A stretch of 64,000 bases of DNA from Methylovulum miyakonense HT12 (GTDB lineage: Bacteria; Pseudomonadota; Gammaproteobacteria; Methylococcales; Methylomonadaceae). Location of the stretch: positions 1,058,119-1,122,118 of the forward strand of contig NZ_KB913025.1 in assembly GCF_000384075.1 (NCBI RefSeq), read 5' to 3'. The notes under the pieces are model-generated. The model was not told where the DNA came from and made no database searches. It was given only the letters and a program-made list of their open reading frames with translations. Position 1 is the stretch's first letter. Each line of letters starts with the position of its first letter. Made by a program: the position numbers and the translations under genes. Of the stretch, positions 18,649 through 27,439 are shown in pieces.

Positions 18649-19080
18649 TACGCTGATAAATCTTGCATTCAAGAGGTGCCGGCAGAAGCAGAAAACACAG
18701 GGCGTGCTTCCTGATAAAACTGGCTATTTTAACGACCAAAGCAAGTGCTAATCCAGCTTTTTTATCCTTAACCCGCTAAAAGTAAGCAATTGAAATTTTT
18801 AGGCAAATTAAAACCACCAGAACCATTCAATGGCAAAATATCCCGGCAATTTTATTACGGCGGCCAGCACCGCCAAAAGCCCCGGATAGGCACCTTCATC
18901 CTACGGTGGCCGCAGAGCGCCGCCGCCCACCGGTAAGATCACGCGCACTTAACGTGCGGCCCTTTTTAAATACCGCTTAAGATATCTTGCGGTACAATCC
19001 CATTGAACAATGGCAGCCCAAAAAGGTCTCCCAATCCATTGGGCTTACAGCCGGATTTTTACAATTTACCGTGAGGAATT
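18649..19080. other. Divergent intergenic region between the receptor operon and the M16 peptidase gene
   Basis: About 430 bp with no credible gene. It must hold the promoter of the six-gene signalling operon on the minus strand and that of the peptidase on the plus strand. A GAGGAATT ribosome-binding site lies just before ATG 19081. I see no convincing Fur box or other named operator. Confidence 0.5.
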
Positions 19081-20436
19081 ATGAAGCATCGGATACTACA
19101 CACCCTGTTACTGTGTTTGCCTGCGTTTGCCAGCCATGCCGAACCCAAGGTTGCCGAAAAGGTTTTGGGTAACGGCCTAAAAGTGCTGGTGAAGGAAGAC
19201 CACCGCTCGCCCGTGGTGGTGTCGCAAGTTTGGTATAAAGTCGGTTCCAGTTACGAACCTAACGGCATCACGGGCATTTCGCACATGCTGGAACACATGA
19301 TGTTCAAAGGCACGGACAAGCATCCCGCCGGGGAATTCTCGCGTATCATTGCCGAAAACGGCGGTGATGAAAACGCCTTTACCGGACGCGATTACACCGC
19401 CTATTTCCAAACCATGGCGGCCTCCAAATTGGCGGTGAGCTTTGAGCTGGAAGCCGACCGGATGCGCCATTTGCATTTGCTGGCGGATGAGCTGAAAAAG
19501 GAATTGGAAGTGGTCACGGAAGAACGGCGGATGCGCACCGAGGACAACCCGCAAGCGAAAATGTCCGAGCAATTTTCCGCAATGGCCTTCACCAGCAGCC
19601 CCTATAAAAACCCGATCATCGGCTGGCCTGTCGATATTGCCAATTACCAAGTCGAGGATTTGCAAGCCTGGTACCAACGCTGGTACGCACCCAACAACGC
19701 GACGCTGGTCGTCGTCGGCGATGTCGAAACCCTCAAGGTTTTTGCCTTGGCGGAACAGTATTTCGGCGGCTTGCAACCTAGCGAGCTCAAGGCATTAAAA
19801 CCACAAACCGAATCCCCGCAACTGGGCGTGCGCAAAATGACCGTGAAAGTCCCCGCCAAATTGCCGTCGGTGGTGTTGGGCTACAAAGTGCCATCGCTAA
19901 AAACCGCCGGACAGGAATGGGAAGCCTATGCGCTGGAAGTGCTGGCGGGGGTGTTGGACGGCGGCTCCAGCGCACGCTTGAGCAAGGAATTGGTACGCGG
20001 CAAACAGCTTGCCGTGTCGGCGGGTGCGGGTTACAACTTTAGCTCGCGTTTATCAGACTTGTTTGAATTGGAAGCGACCCCGGCGGAAGGCAAAACCGTC
20101 TGGGAACTGGAATTGGAGCTGAAAAAACAAATCACGCGCCTACAGCAGGAATTGATCAAAAAAGACGAATTGCAGCGCATCAAAGCCCAAGTGTTGGCAA
20201 GCGCCGTGTATGAGCGCGATTCCAACTTTTATCAGGCCATGCAATTGGGGACACTGGAAACCATTGGCCTAGGTTGGCAAAAAGCCGACGAATATGTCGG
20301 CAAGATCAACCAAGTGACCGCGGAACAAGTGCGTGACGTGGCACGCAAATACTTGCTTGATGATCATTTGAATATCGCTTATCTTGAGCCGCAACCGATA
20401 AACCCAGCAACCGCCCAGAAGAAGGCGGTAAAATAA
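19081..20436 (+). CDS. M16 family zinc peptidase, catalytic subunit
   Basis: 451 residues with a signal peptide ending near PAFASHA. The inverted zinc site HMLEH is at residues 68-72 (GISHMLEHMMFKGT), and the downstream glutamate lies in LEVVTEERRMRTED (about 147). The C-terminal half has the M16 inactive domain with YKVPSLKT and GGSSARLSKELVRGKQLA. Family knowledge: periplasmic M16B peptidases work as a pair of a catalytic and a non-catalytic subunit that close around peptide substrates. The likely partner is at 21400-22701, with one gene between. Confidence 0.92.
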   Translation: MKHRILHTLLLCLPAFASHAEPKVAEKVLGNGLKVLVKEDHRSPVVVSQVWYKVGSSYEPNGITGISHMLEHMMFKGTDKHPAGEFSRIIAENGGDENAFTGRDYTAYFQTMAASKLAVSFELEADRMRHLHLLADELKKELEVVTEERRMRTEDNPQAKMSEQFSAMAFTSSPYKNPIIGWPVDIANYQVEDLQAWYQRWYAPNNATLVVVGDVETLKVFALAEQYFGGLQPSELKALKPQTESPQLGVRKMTVKVPAKLPSVVLGYKVPSLKTAGQEWEAYALEVLAGVLDGGSSARLSKELVRGKQLAVSAGAGYNFSSRLSDLFELEATPAEGKTVWELELELKKQITRLQQELIKKDELQRIKAQVLASAVYERDSNFYQAMQLGTLETIGLGWQKADEYVGKINQVTAEQVRDVARKYLLDDHLNIAYLEPQPINPATAQKKAVK

Positions 20437-20444
20437 GATGCTGA

Positions 20445-20473
20445 CATCTTGCCTTGAGAGAGAAGGCAAGATG
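20445..20473 (+). promoter_or_regulatory. Strong intergenic hairpin after the peptidase gene
   Basis: A perfect 11-bp stem, CATCTTGCCTT (20445-20455) and AAGGCAAGATG (20463-20473), with a GAGAGAG loop. It starts 8 bp after the peptidase stop and ends 28 bp before the next start. No T-tract follows, so it is more likely an mRNA-stability or attenuation element than a standard intrinsic terminator. Confidence 0.6.
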
Positions 20474-20501
20474 AACCCCATCTAAAAATTATAAAAACGC
20501 T

Positions 20502-21242
20502 ATGGCAAAACTACGCACCCATTACGACAATTTAAAGGTCGCCCGCAATGCCCCCGACATCGTCATTAAGGCGGCACACAAAGCCCTGTTACAACTACAC
20601 CATCCCGATAAAGCCCAAGATAAAGCCGCCGCAGAGCGCATCACCCGTATCTTGAACGATGCACGGGAAGTGTTGCTCGATCCGGCCAAACGCAAACAGC
20701 ATGACCTTTGGATTAAGGAGCAGGAACGCAAGCACAAACACCATGGTTTCGAAAGCTCCCATGCCGACCAAACCGCCCCCAAAAAACACGGCCCCAAAGA
20801 ACCGCCCGTCAGCGAAGAGCTAGTCGGGCATTACCGTCTCTTGAGCAACGGCCTTGCCCAAGACACCCAATCCCGCCTGCTGTGGTGCCGGTTCGCCCTA
20901 GGCCAGCGTTGGCAAGCGGGGCAGGTTGAAGGCGAAGCCGCCTTGTATGCCTGGCAAGCCGCGCAAGAAGCCGTGGCCTTGTTCAACAAACAAGGCGGCT
21001 ATGCGGGCCACACCGATTGGCGCCTGCCTTCGGTCAATGAACTAAAAACCTTGATTAATCCACAAGAAGGCCATAAAAGCTATATCAACGCTTACGCCTT
21101 CCCCAACAACCCGCGCTGGTTGTGGACATCCTCGCCTTACGCGGGATACGGCGGCGGTGCCTGGCTAGTGAACTTTATTGAAGGCCTGGCGATCAATGAC
21201 AACCCAAACCTGCCGTGTGCGGTGCGTTTGGTACGGGATTGA
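20502..21242 (+). CDS. J-domain protein fused to a DUF1566 (Lcl-type) domain
   Basis: 246 residues. N-terminal J domain (about 5-70) with the HPD motif at 34-36 in LHHPDKAQDK, followed by DAREVLLDPAKRKQHD. A charged linker (about 72-105) leads to a C-terminal DUF1566-like domain: LSNGLAQDTQSRLLWCRF, WQAAQEAVALFNKQGG, GHTDWRLPSVNELKTLI, LWTSSPY and the end AVRLVRD. J domains recruit and stimulate Hsp70 (DnaK). DUF1566 has a C-type-lectin-like fold with no set function. There is no signal peptide, so the protein should be cytoplasmic. It lies between two M16 peptidase genes, but a functional link is not evident. Confidence 0.85.
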   Translation: MAKLRTHYDNLKVARNAPDIVIKAAHKALLQLHHPDKAQDKAAAERITRILNDAREVLLDPAKRKQHDLWIKEQERKHKHHGFESSHADQTAPKKHGPKEPPVSEELVGHYRLLSNGLAQDTQSRLLWCRFALGQRWQAGQVEGEAALYAWQAAQEAVALFNKQGGYAGHTDWRLPSVNELKTLINPQEGHKSYINAYAFPNNPRWLWTSSPYAGYGGGAWLVNFIEGLAINDNPNLPCAVRLVRD

Positions 21243-21306
21243 AACTTCAGGACGGGTGGATGGGATAACCATAGAATGGTAGCGCCGCCACCAAACGCCC
21301 TTAAGC

Positions 21307-21337
21307 GATGGGCTTCCCTTCATCCAGCCCATCCTAC
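21307..21337. repeat. Dispersed palindromic repeat, second copy of the GGATGGGCT family
   Basis: GATGGGCT (21307-21314) and AGCCCATC (21327-21334) form a perfect inverted repeat, extended by CTAC. In reverse orientation it matches 1336-1360, differing at a few positions. It lies in the 157-bp gap before the second M16 gene. Confidence 0.7.
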
Positions 21338-21399
21338 AAAAATTTACCCAGAAAATATAATGTCATTTAACCGCATTACCCTTAAGGAAACCTAAACTT

Positions 21400-22701
21400 A
21401 TGCGCGTTTTATTCTTCAGCATCATCATCTTGATGGTTAGCCAGACTGCCAGCGCGGCCGCGAAAATCGAGCATTGGCAAACGCCACAAGGCAGCCGCGT
21501 CTATTATGTGCGCACCGAAGGCTTGCCGATGGTGGATGTGCAAGTGCTGTTCGATGCCGGCAGCGCCCGGGATGGCGAAAAATTCGGCCTCTCGGCCCTG
21601 ACCGCCGGTTTGCTCGACACCGGTGCGGACGGGTGGGATGCCGACACCATTGCCGACCGTTTTGAAAGTGTCGGGGCCAATTTCGGCGCGGGCAGCTCGA
21701 TAGACAATGCCAGCGTGTCATTGCGGACTTTGACCGACAAACCCTTGTTTGACAAAGCCTTGGCGACCATGCAAGTGATCTTGGCCAAACCGCGCTTTGC
21801 CGCCGCCGATTTTGAGCGCGAAAAAAACCGCACCCTGGCAGGGCTAAAGCAAGAAGAAGAATCCCCTGGCGATTTGGCTAAAATCGCCTTTTACCAAGCC
21901 TTGTACGGCAACCATCCTTATGCGCACCCCGATTCCGGCACCTTGAAAACCGTGGCGGCATTGACCCGCGACGATGTGCAACAGTTTTACCAACAGTACT
22001 ATGTCGCCGCCAACGCGGTCATCGTCATCGTCGGTGATTTGTCCAAGGCCCAAGCCGAGCAAACCGCCGAATCGTTGGTGAAAAACCTGCCTATCGGCAC
22101 AAAACCGCCCGCTTTGCCGGATGTGGCCCTGCCTACCAAAGGCACGGAACAGCATATCGAATTCCCGTCCACGCAAACCCACGTTTTAGTCGGTTTGCCA
22201 GGCACTTACCGCAAAGACCCTGATTATTTTAGCCTGTATGTTGGCAACCATATTTTGGGCGGCGGGGGTTTGGTGTCCAAACTGTTTGACGAGGTGCGCG
22301 AAAAACGCGGCTTGGCATATAGCGCCTCCAGCGCGTTTGTGCCTTTGTTAAGGCCGGGGCCGTTTCTGGTCAGCCTGCAAACCCGCAACGACCAAACCCC
22401 GGAAGCCCTCAAAGTCCTGCATAAAACCCTCGCCGATTTTATCGCCCAAGGCCCTAGCGAAACCGAACTGAAAGCCGCCAAACAAAATATCACCGGCGGT
22501 TTTGCGATGCGTTTTGACAATAATAAAAAACTCTCCACTTACGTCGGCATGATTGGTTTTTATGAATTGCCCTTGGATTATCTGGACACTTTCCAAGCCA
22601 ACATTGACAAAGTCACCATCGCCTCCATCACCGACGCCCTGAAACGCCGCGTCCCCCTGCCGCTATTGCAAACCGTGACGGTAGGGAAGCGTGCAAAATA
22701 A
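21400..22701 (+). CDS. M16 family peptidase homologue, non-catalytic subunit
   Basis: 433 residues with a signal peptide ending near SQTASA. It has the M16 fold (GSARDGEKFGLSALTAGLLDTG, GGGGLVSKLFDEVREKRGLAYSAS would be the C-domain block), but the zinc site HxxEH is replaced by GLSALTAG, so it cannot bind zinc there. The RGLAYS block is the substrate-binding arginine/tyrosine pair typical of the non-catalytic partner in two-subunit M16B enzymes. It is therefore the probable partner of 19081-20436. Its 3' end overlaps rsmD by 11 bp. Confidence 0.9.
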   Translation: MRVLFFSIIILMVSQTASAAAKIEHWQTPQGSRVYYVRTEGLPMVDVQVLFDAGSARDGEKFGLSALTAGLLDTGADGWDADTIADRFESVGANFGAGSSIDNASVSLRTLTDKPLFDKALATMQVILAKPRFAAADFEREKNRTLAGLKQEEESPGDLAKIAFYQALYGNHPYAHPDSGTLKTVAALTRDDVQQFYQQYYVAANAVIVIVGDLSKAQAEQTAESLVKNLPIGTKPPALPDVALPTKGTEQHIEFPSTQTHVLVGLPGTYRKDPDYFSLYVGNHILGGGGLVSKLFDEVREKRGLAYSASSAFVPLLRPGPFLVSLQTRNDQTPEALKVLHKTLADFIAQGPSETELKAAKQNITGGFAMRFDNNKKLSTYVGMIGFYELPLDYLDTFQANIDKVTIASITDALKRRVPLPLLQTVTVGKRAK

Positions 22702-23245
22702 ACTCCGCATCATCGGCGGCGAGTGGCGCAGCCGCCAAATTTTGTTTGACGACGCCGATGGCTTAAGGCCGACCCCCGCACGGGTGCGCGAGACGCTGTT
22801 CAATTGGCTGCATTACGACATCATCGGTAGCCGCTGCCTGGATTTATATGCCGGCAGCGGTGCGCTGGGTTTTGAAGCGGCCTCCAGAGGCGCGAAAGCG
22901 GTGGTGGAAGTCGAACAAAATCCCGCCGTCTGCCGATGCCTCAAGGCCAATGCCGACAAACTCGCCGCCGCCCAAATCAAGATCGTGCAATCCGATGCCT
23001 TCCGTTACCTTTCAGGCAATGCAGAGCAATTTGACCTCGTTTTTATAGACCCGCCGTTCGCGCTGGACTTGGCGGCGCAAAGCTGCCAATGGCTGGAAGA
23101 CAAAGGCTGGCTAAGCCCCCAGGCGAAAATCTATGTGGAATCGGCAAGCCATGCGCCGCTGGCGGGCTTGCCGGAGAATTGGCGCTTATTGAAGGATAAA
23201 GTGGCGGGGGACGTGGCTTACCGCTTGTTTGGGCGGAATAGCTAG
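22691..23245 (+). CDS. rsmD: 16S rRNA (guanine-966-N2)-methyltransferase RsmD
   Basis: 184 residues from GTG 22691, overlapping the peptidase gene by 11 bp. The start is supported by the conserved opening KLRIIGGEWRSRQI. Further blocks are LRPTPARVRETLFNWL, the SAM-binding LDLYAGSGALGFEAASRGA and the catalytic DPPF in LVFIDPPFAL. Family knowledge: it methylates G966 of 16S rRNA during late 30S assembly. In many bacteria it follows a peptidase or ftsY neighbour. Confident call. Confidence 0.95.
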   Translation: MQNKLRIIGGEWRSRQILFDDADGLRPTPARVRETLFNWLHYDIIGSRCLDLYAGSGALGFEAASRGAKAVVEVEQNPAVCRCLKANADKLAAAQIKIVQSDAFRYLSGNAEQFDLVFIDPPFALDLAAQSCQWLEDKGWLSPQAKIYVESASHAPLAGLPENWRLLKDKVAGDVAYRLFGRNS

Positions 23246-23265
23246 CCTTTGGGGATTACGGCGGG

Positions 23266-23457
23266 TCAACCGTTATCCGGGCGTGCCGACAACCCGACAA
23301 TTTCATTATTTTCAACGCTGACGGAAATTTCTATCGGCTTGCAACAGACTTGGCAATCTTCGATATAGTCCTGCCTTGCGCACGACATATCAACCATGAT
23401 GCCGATTTCTTCGCCGCAATAAGGGCATTGTATGGGGACGGGTTCGAGGAAACTCAT
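23266..23457 (-). CDS. CPXCG motif cysteine-rich small protein
   Basis: 63 residues. Two paired-cysteine knuckles, CPYCGEE (11-17) and CQVCCKP (about 35-41), form a small zinc-ribbon-like protein. It matches the CPXCG family found widely in gammaproteobacteria, of unknown function. It ends 20 bp from the rsmD stop (convergent). Confidence 0.85.
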   Translation of the reverse strand: MSFLEPVPIQCPYCGEEIGIMVDMSCARQDYIEDCQVCCKPIEISVSVENNEIVGLSARPDNG

Positions 23458-23467
23458 AGGGGAAGCT

Positions 23468-23494
23468 GTAGAGACGTACGGGCTACGCCTCTAC
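23468..23494. repeat. Inverted repeat upstream of the CPXCG gene
   Basis: GTAGAGACGTA (23468-23478) and TACGCCTCTAC (23484-23494) pair with one mismatch around a CGGGC loop. It sits in the 44-bp gap after the sigma-54 activator stop and before the CPXCG start (both minus strand). It could be a dispersed palindrome or a weak transcription barrier. Confidence 0.5.
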
Positions 23495-23501
23495 GGAAGG
23501 C

Positions 23502-24464
23502 TTAGTGGGCGGTGAAGCCGTGTTTTTGCATGCGGTATAGCAAAGTGTCGCGGCTGAGTCCGAGCAATTTGGCCGACTGGCTACGGTTGCCTTTGGTGCG
23601 GTCTAGGGCTTGGTTGATCAAGTCAGCTTCCAAGCTATCCAGTTGCAAACCCGCTTCCGGCAGGACAAAACCAGTGATTTTACTGGCATGGGCCGTAGCA
23701 TTAATGCGGAACTCGCTAGGCAGGTTTTCCACCTCAATGACCCTACCTGACAACAGGATGCTCAAGCGCTCGCAAAGGTTGCGCAGTTCGCGGATATTGC
23801 CGGGCCATTTATAAGCTTTTAACACTTTCAACGCAGGCTTGCTGAATTGCGGCGGCTTAATCGAATGCAGGTCGGCAAACTGCCTGAGGAAATGTTTGAC
23901 CAAGTGCTCAATATCTTCGCTACGTTTTGCCAGCGGCGGCAACTCTATCGGCACGACATTCAACCGGTAATATAAATCTTGGCGGAATTGCCCCGACTTG
24001 ATTTGCTCGTTCAGATCAGAGTTGGTGGCGGCAATCACACGCACATTCACTTTATAAGACATGGTTTCCCCGACGGGCAGGCATTCGCCGGAATCCAAGA
24101 AGCGTAATAATTTGCCTTGGACAATCAGCGGCAGGGAATTGATTTCATCAAGGAACAACGTACCGCCGTCAGCGGCTTGGAACAAACCTTGGGAACTGGC
24201 ATTCGCCCCGGTAAACGCGCCTTTCTTATGCCCGAACAATTCGGATTCGATCAGCCCTTCCGGCAACGCGGCACAGTTGATGGTGACGAATTTTTTGTTG
24301 GCGCGGGGGCTGGCCTTTTGGATGGCGGTCGCCAAGACTTCTTTGCCGGTGCCCGTTTCGCCTTTGATCAAAATGGTGACGTCCGTGGACGCGGCGATTT
24401 TGGCACTACGGATTAAGGAATCCAGCTCAGGGGACCGACCAATAATGGTGCTGAAATGATCCAT
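23502..24464 (-). CDS. Sigma-54-dependent transcriptional activator without receiver domain
   Basis: 320 residues. It starts directly with the AAA+ domain: IIGRSPELDSLI, Walker A GETGTGKE, sigma-54 contact GAFTGAN, Walker B GGTLFLDEIN and the arginine-finger region FRQDLYYRLNVVPIELPPL. A C-terminal Fis-type helix-turn-helix follows (LINQALDRTKGNRSQSAKLLG, LSRDTLLYRMQKHG). There is no N-terminal receiver, GAF or PAS domain, so activity must be set by a partner protein, by expression level or by another site. Targets cannot be read from the window; no clear -24/-12 promoter was found next to it. The TauE-like gene lies 9 bp upstream in the same direction. Confidence 0.9.
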   Translation of the reverse strand: MDHFSTIIGRSPELDSLIRSAKIAASTDVTILIKGETGTGKEVLATAIQKASPRANKKFVTINCAALPEGLIESELFGHKKGAFTGANASSQGLFQAADGGTLFLDEINSLPLIVQGKLLRFLDSGECLPVGETMSYKVNVRVIAATNSDLNEQIKSGQFRQDLYYRLNVVPIELPPLAKRSEDIEHLVKHFLRQFADLHSIKPPQFSKPALKVLKAYKWPGNIRELRNLCERLSILLSGRVIEVENLPSEFRINATAHASKITGFVLPEAGLQLDSLEADLINQALDRTKGNRSQSAKLLGLSRDTLLYRMQKHGFTAH

Positions 24465-24473
24465 AACGACCTC

Positions 24474-25202
24474 TTAATGTAAGCTTGAATGGTTGATGAT
24501 TGCCATGGGGTTTAACCAAGGCAATGCCGCTAACAAGGCTAAAATGATCATAAACAAACCCACCGCCTGTTTAAACCGTTGCATCCGGGATAGCCGTGTC
24601 AATATCCCTGTCATTATACCCACTCCCATCACTGCGGGTAAAGTGCCAAGCCCAAAAGCCAGCATGGTCAACGCGCTTTTGCTGACATCCCCAGCCGTTG
24701 CCGCCAGCGCCAAGGCGGCATAAACCAAACCGCACGGCAGCCAACCCCAGACCATTCCAAATAAAAACGCATGGCTGCGGGTCTTGACCGGAATCAGCTT
24801 ACGCCCGAACGGTTCGATGGTTTTCCAAAAATGCATCCCCGCCTTTTCGATATAGGCAAAACGCGGGAACCAGCCAGCGATATACAAACCTGCGCCCGCC
24901 ATAATCATGGCCGATAAAATTTGTAACAGCCGATGGCCATGGATTTCGCCCAACTGTAGGGTGGCGAGGGACTGGACTAGCCCTGCCAACGCGCCAGCAA
25001 TGGTGTAACTGGTGATGCGCCCGAAGTTGTAATTGAACACAAACGGCAACAGCAGGGCTTTTTTATGGCGGATTTCCGGGCTGAGGCTTAAAGTCAGTGT
25101 ACCGATGATCGAACCGCACATGCCTATGCAGTGCAAGCTACTGACCAGCCCCATGACAAACGCCACCAGATAAGACGTAGTGAACGCGGGGTCAAAAGGC
25201 AT
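24474..25202 (-). CDS. Sulfite exporter TauE/SafE-type membrane protein (DsbD_2 class)
   Basis: 242 residues, about six transmembrane helices. The first helix carries HCIGMCGSI and a later one WGWLPCGLVYAAL; a cysteine in each is the hallmark of the DsbD-like CcdA/SafE group (COG2836). Family members often lie by cbb3-oxidase maturation genes and are linked to copper or thiol handling. No such genes are nearby. Role uncertain; inner-membrane location is clear. Confidence 0.8.
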   Translation of the reverse strand: MPFDPAFTTSYLVAFVMGLVSSLHCIGMCGSIIGTLTLSLSPEIRHKKALLLPFVFNYNFGRITSYTIAGALAGLVQSLATLQLGEIHGHRLLQILSAMIMAGAGLYIAGWFPRFAYIEKAGMHFWKTIEPFGRKLIPVKTRSHAFLFGMVWGWLPCGLVYAALALAATAGDVSKSALTMLAFGLGTLPAVMGVGIMTGILTRLSRMQRFKQAVGLFMIILALLAALPWLNPMAIINHSSLH

Positions 25203-25253
25203 ATAGGCCCCGTATCACTACAACGTCAATATTCAACATATTTTTATTATTAT

Positions 25254-25997
25254 TTAATTACTTGCAACCGAACGGGTGAATACGCCCAGAATCTGCCCTT
25301 GGATTTTTTCCGCCATGGCTTTGCGGTTTTCAGCGTCACGGATGGGGCGTCCAACGACAATATAATCCGCCCCGCTTTCAAACGCCATTTCGACAGTCAC
25401 CACCCGTTTTTGGTCTTCCTCTTCGCGGTTATCGACCGGGCGGATACCTGGGGTGATAACCAGCAAATGGTGGTCAAGATGTTCCCTAAGCAGGGACGCT
25501 TCCATGCCAGAAGACACCACGCCATCGCAACCGATCTGCAAGGCGCGTTTGGCACGCGACAACACCAAGTCGCGGATATCGCACTGGAAGCCCAAATCGT
25601 CCAAGTCACCACGGTCTAGGCTGGTCAAGGCCGTCACCGCCAACACTTTCAGGTTGCCCTTTTCTTTGGCGGCGGCTTCCATAATGGCATCGTTGCCGTG
25701 TATCGTCGCCAGATCGACACCCTTGCCGCTCAAAGCCTTAATGGCACGGCCTACCGTAGCGGGAATGTCAAAAAATTTCAAATCGACAAAGACTTTTTTA
25801 TCGTGCCGTTTCAGCCATTCAATAAATCCGAAATAATCACCGGACATGAACAGCTCCATGCCAACCTTATAAAAAATGACAGAGTCGCCCAACTCTTCAA
25901 CAAGCGCCTGTGCTTCGGGGATACTGGAAACATCCAAAGCCATAATGAGGCGTTCACGGACGGGAATGGGTTTACTGGACAAAAATAATCGCGACAT
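25254..25997 (-). CDS. pyrF: Orotidine-5'-phosphate decarboxylase PyrF
   Basis: 247 residues from ATG 25997; the open frame extends upstream but only adds an AT-rich non-conserved segment. It has the TIM-barrel signatures IMALDVSS, FYKVGMELF, the catalytic DLKFFDIPATV (K-x-D-x-x-x-x-D region), VLAVTALTS, VSSGMEA, VITPGIRP and DYIVVGRPI. It decarboxylates OMP to UMP, the last step of pyrimidine synthesis. About 31 bp follow the rhodanese gene, so they may be co-transcribed. Confidence 0.95.
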   Translation of the reverse strand: MSRLFLSSKPIPVRERLIMALDVSSIPEAQALVEELGDSVIFYKVGMELFMSGDYFGFIEWLKRHDKKVFVDLKFFDIPATVGRAIKALSGKGVDLATIHGNDAIMEAAAKEKGNLKVLAVTALTSLDRGDLDDLGFQCDIRDLVLSRAKRALQIGCDGVVSSGMEASLLREHLDHHLLVITPGIRPVDNREEEDQKRVVTVEMAFESGADYIVVGRPIRDAENRKAMAEKIQGQILGVFTRSVASN

Positions 25998-26028
25998 AGG
26001 GAAAAATAAAAGCCAAAATAAGAAAAAG

Positions 26029-26421
26029 TTATTCGATGGACAATCCTTGTTGTTGCCAAGCCAGAAGGCCGCCTTCCATATTATAAACATCAGTAAAACC
26101 CGCCGCCTTCAAAGCGGCTTGGGCTTTAGCAGAACGCTTGCCACTTCGGCATTGCATAATAATCGCGCTATGCTTATAGCCGTTAAGTTCGCCCATACGG
26201 CTGTCCAACTGGCTGAGCGGGATATGCAAAGCACCCGGGATATGCTGTTCCTGCCACTCGCTATCTTCACGCACATCAACAATAATGGCATTTTTGGCCG
26301 ACTGCATGGAGGCGGCCTCTTTCGGCGACACACTGGCATCCGCCAGCACAACAGCATTGCTAAAACCCCATAACAACAGGGCGAAAACGCCTGAGCAACA
26401 ATACCTTACCAAATTACGCAT
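26029..26421 (-). CDS. Periplasmic single-domain rhodanese
   Basis: 130 residues from ATG 26421 (a TTG at 26433 is less likely). Signal peptide with core GVFALLLWGFSNAVVLA. One rhodanese domain has the active-site loop CRSGKRS with the catalytic cysteine present (about residue 91), plus DVREDSEW and HIPGALHIPLSQL. It probably transfers or binds sulfane sulfur in the periplasm. The substrate is unknown. Confidence 0.88.
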   Translation of the reverse strand: MRNLVRYCCSGVFALLLWGFSNAVVLADASVSPKEAASMQSAKNAIIVDVREDSEWQEQHIPGALHIPLSQLDSRMGELNGYKHSAIIMQCRSGKRSAKAQAALKAAGFTDVYNMEGGLLAWQQQGLSIE

Positions 26422-26519
26422 GGACACCCCCAAAGCAACGGTTAAATGTGCCTATATTACCGGAACTTGATGTATCGGTGAATGTTAAAATGCCTTAAGC
26501 TAACAATAATCTTCAGATA

Positions 26520-27434
26520 ATGAACGCAACCCTGATACAAATGGCCTTGCTCATGGCGTGCGGAGTCGCTTGGGGCATATTCCGGCCAGCCGGGCTTTCC
26601 GCTAGGCATACCCGTGTGGTGCTGACCAACATAGTCTACTACCTGCTCATGCCGGCCATGATTTTGGAGGTTTTGTGGAAAACCGACCTCGGCATCCAGT
26701 CCTTACAATACACGGTGCTAGGCTGGGGCAGCCTCACCGTCGCCGTCCTTTGCGCCTGGCTAATCGGCAGACTTTTCAAACTAGAAAAAAAACGCCTTGG
26801 CACACTCATACTCGGCAGCACCTTCCCCAATATCACCTATTTGGGCCTGCCGATACTGGAACAAACTTTCGGCAGCTGGGCGCGGCCTGTTGTCATCCAG
26901 ATGGATGTCTTCTCCGCCACCCCTTACCTATTTACCGTCGGGTTGCTCATCGCCCGCCATTACGGCGAAGAGGACCAGCACAAATCGCCGTGGTTGGCGC
27001 TCAACGCCCCACCGTTCTGGACGGCCGCCATTGCCGTGGCACTGAACATGAATGGTGTCATAGCGCCCGACTGGCTAATGGCGGCCTTGCAAAAACTGTC
27101 CGTTGCCGCCGCCCCTTTGATGATCGTTTCGCTGGGCATGGCGCTCGATTGGCAGGCGATAAGCTGGCGCAATATGCCTTACATGCCACCCGTATTATTG
27201 ATTAAAATGTTCGCCATGCCTCTATGCGCCTGGTCAATCGCCAGCCAGCTTACCCTGGACGCACAGCACCGGGCCGCCACCGTGCTGGATTTGGCGATGC
27301 CCAGCATGTTGTTCGGCATCGTGTTCTGTGACCGCTTCCGGCTTGATAGCCCGTTGTATGCGATGATTGTAACCATAACGACCCTATCCAGCCTGATCAC
27401 GTTACCCATTTGGTATCTGTTTTTAAGCAAATAA
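26520..27434 (+). CDS. AEC (auxin efflux carrier) family transporter
   Basis: 304 residues with roughly ten hydrophobic helices. Family-like features are the paired N-terminal and C-terminal halves, NIVYYLLMPAMILEV near the start, FPNITYLGLPI in the middle, and VSLGMALDW and DLAMPSMLFGIVF in the second half. AEC proteins are secondary carriers for organic acids or similar anions; the substrate cannot be read here. Divergent from the rhodanese gene across 98 bp. Confidence 0.82.
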   Translation: MNATLIQMALLMACGVAWGIFRPAGLSARHTRVVLTNIVYYLLMPAMILEVLWKTDLGIQSLQYTVLGWGSLTVAVLCAWLIGRLFKLEKKRLGTLILGSTFPNITYLGLPILEQTFGSWARPVVIQMDVFSATPYLFTVGLLIARHYGEEDQHKSPWLALNAPPFWTAAIAVALNMNGVIAPDWLMAALQKLSVAAAPLMIVSLGMALDWQAISWRNMPYMPPVLLIKMFAMPLCAWSIASQLTLDAQHRAATVLDLAMPSMLFGIVFCDRFRLDSPLYAMIVTITTLSSLITLPIWYLFLSK

Positions 27435-27439
27435 AAAAA

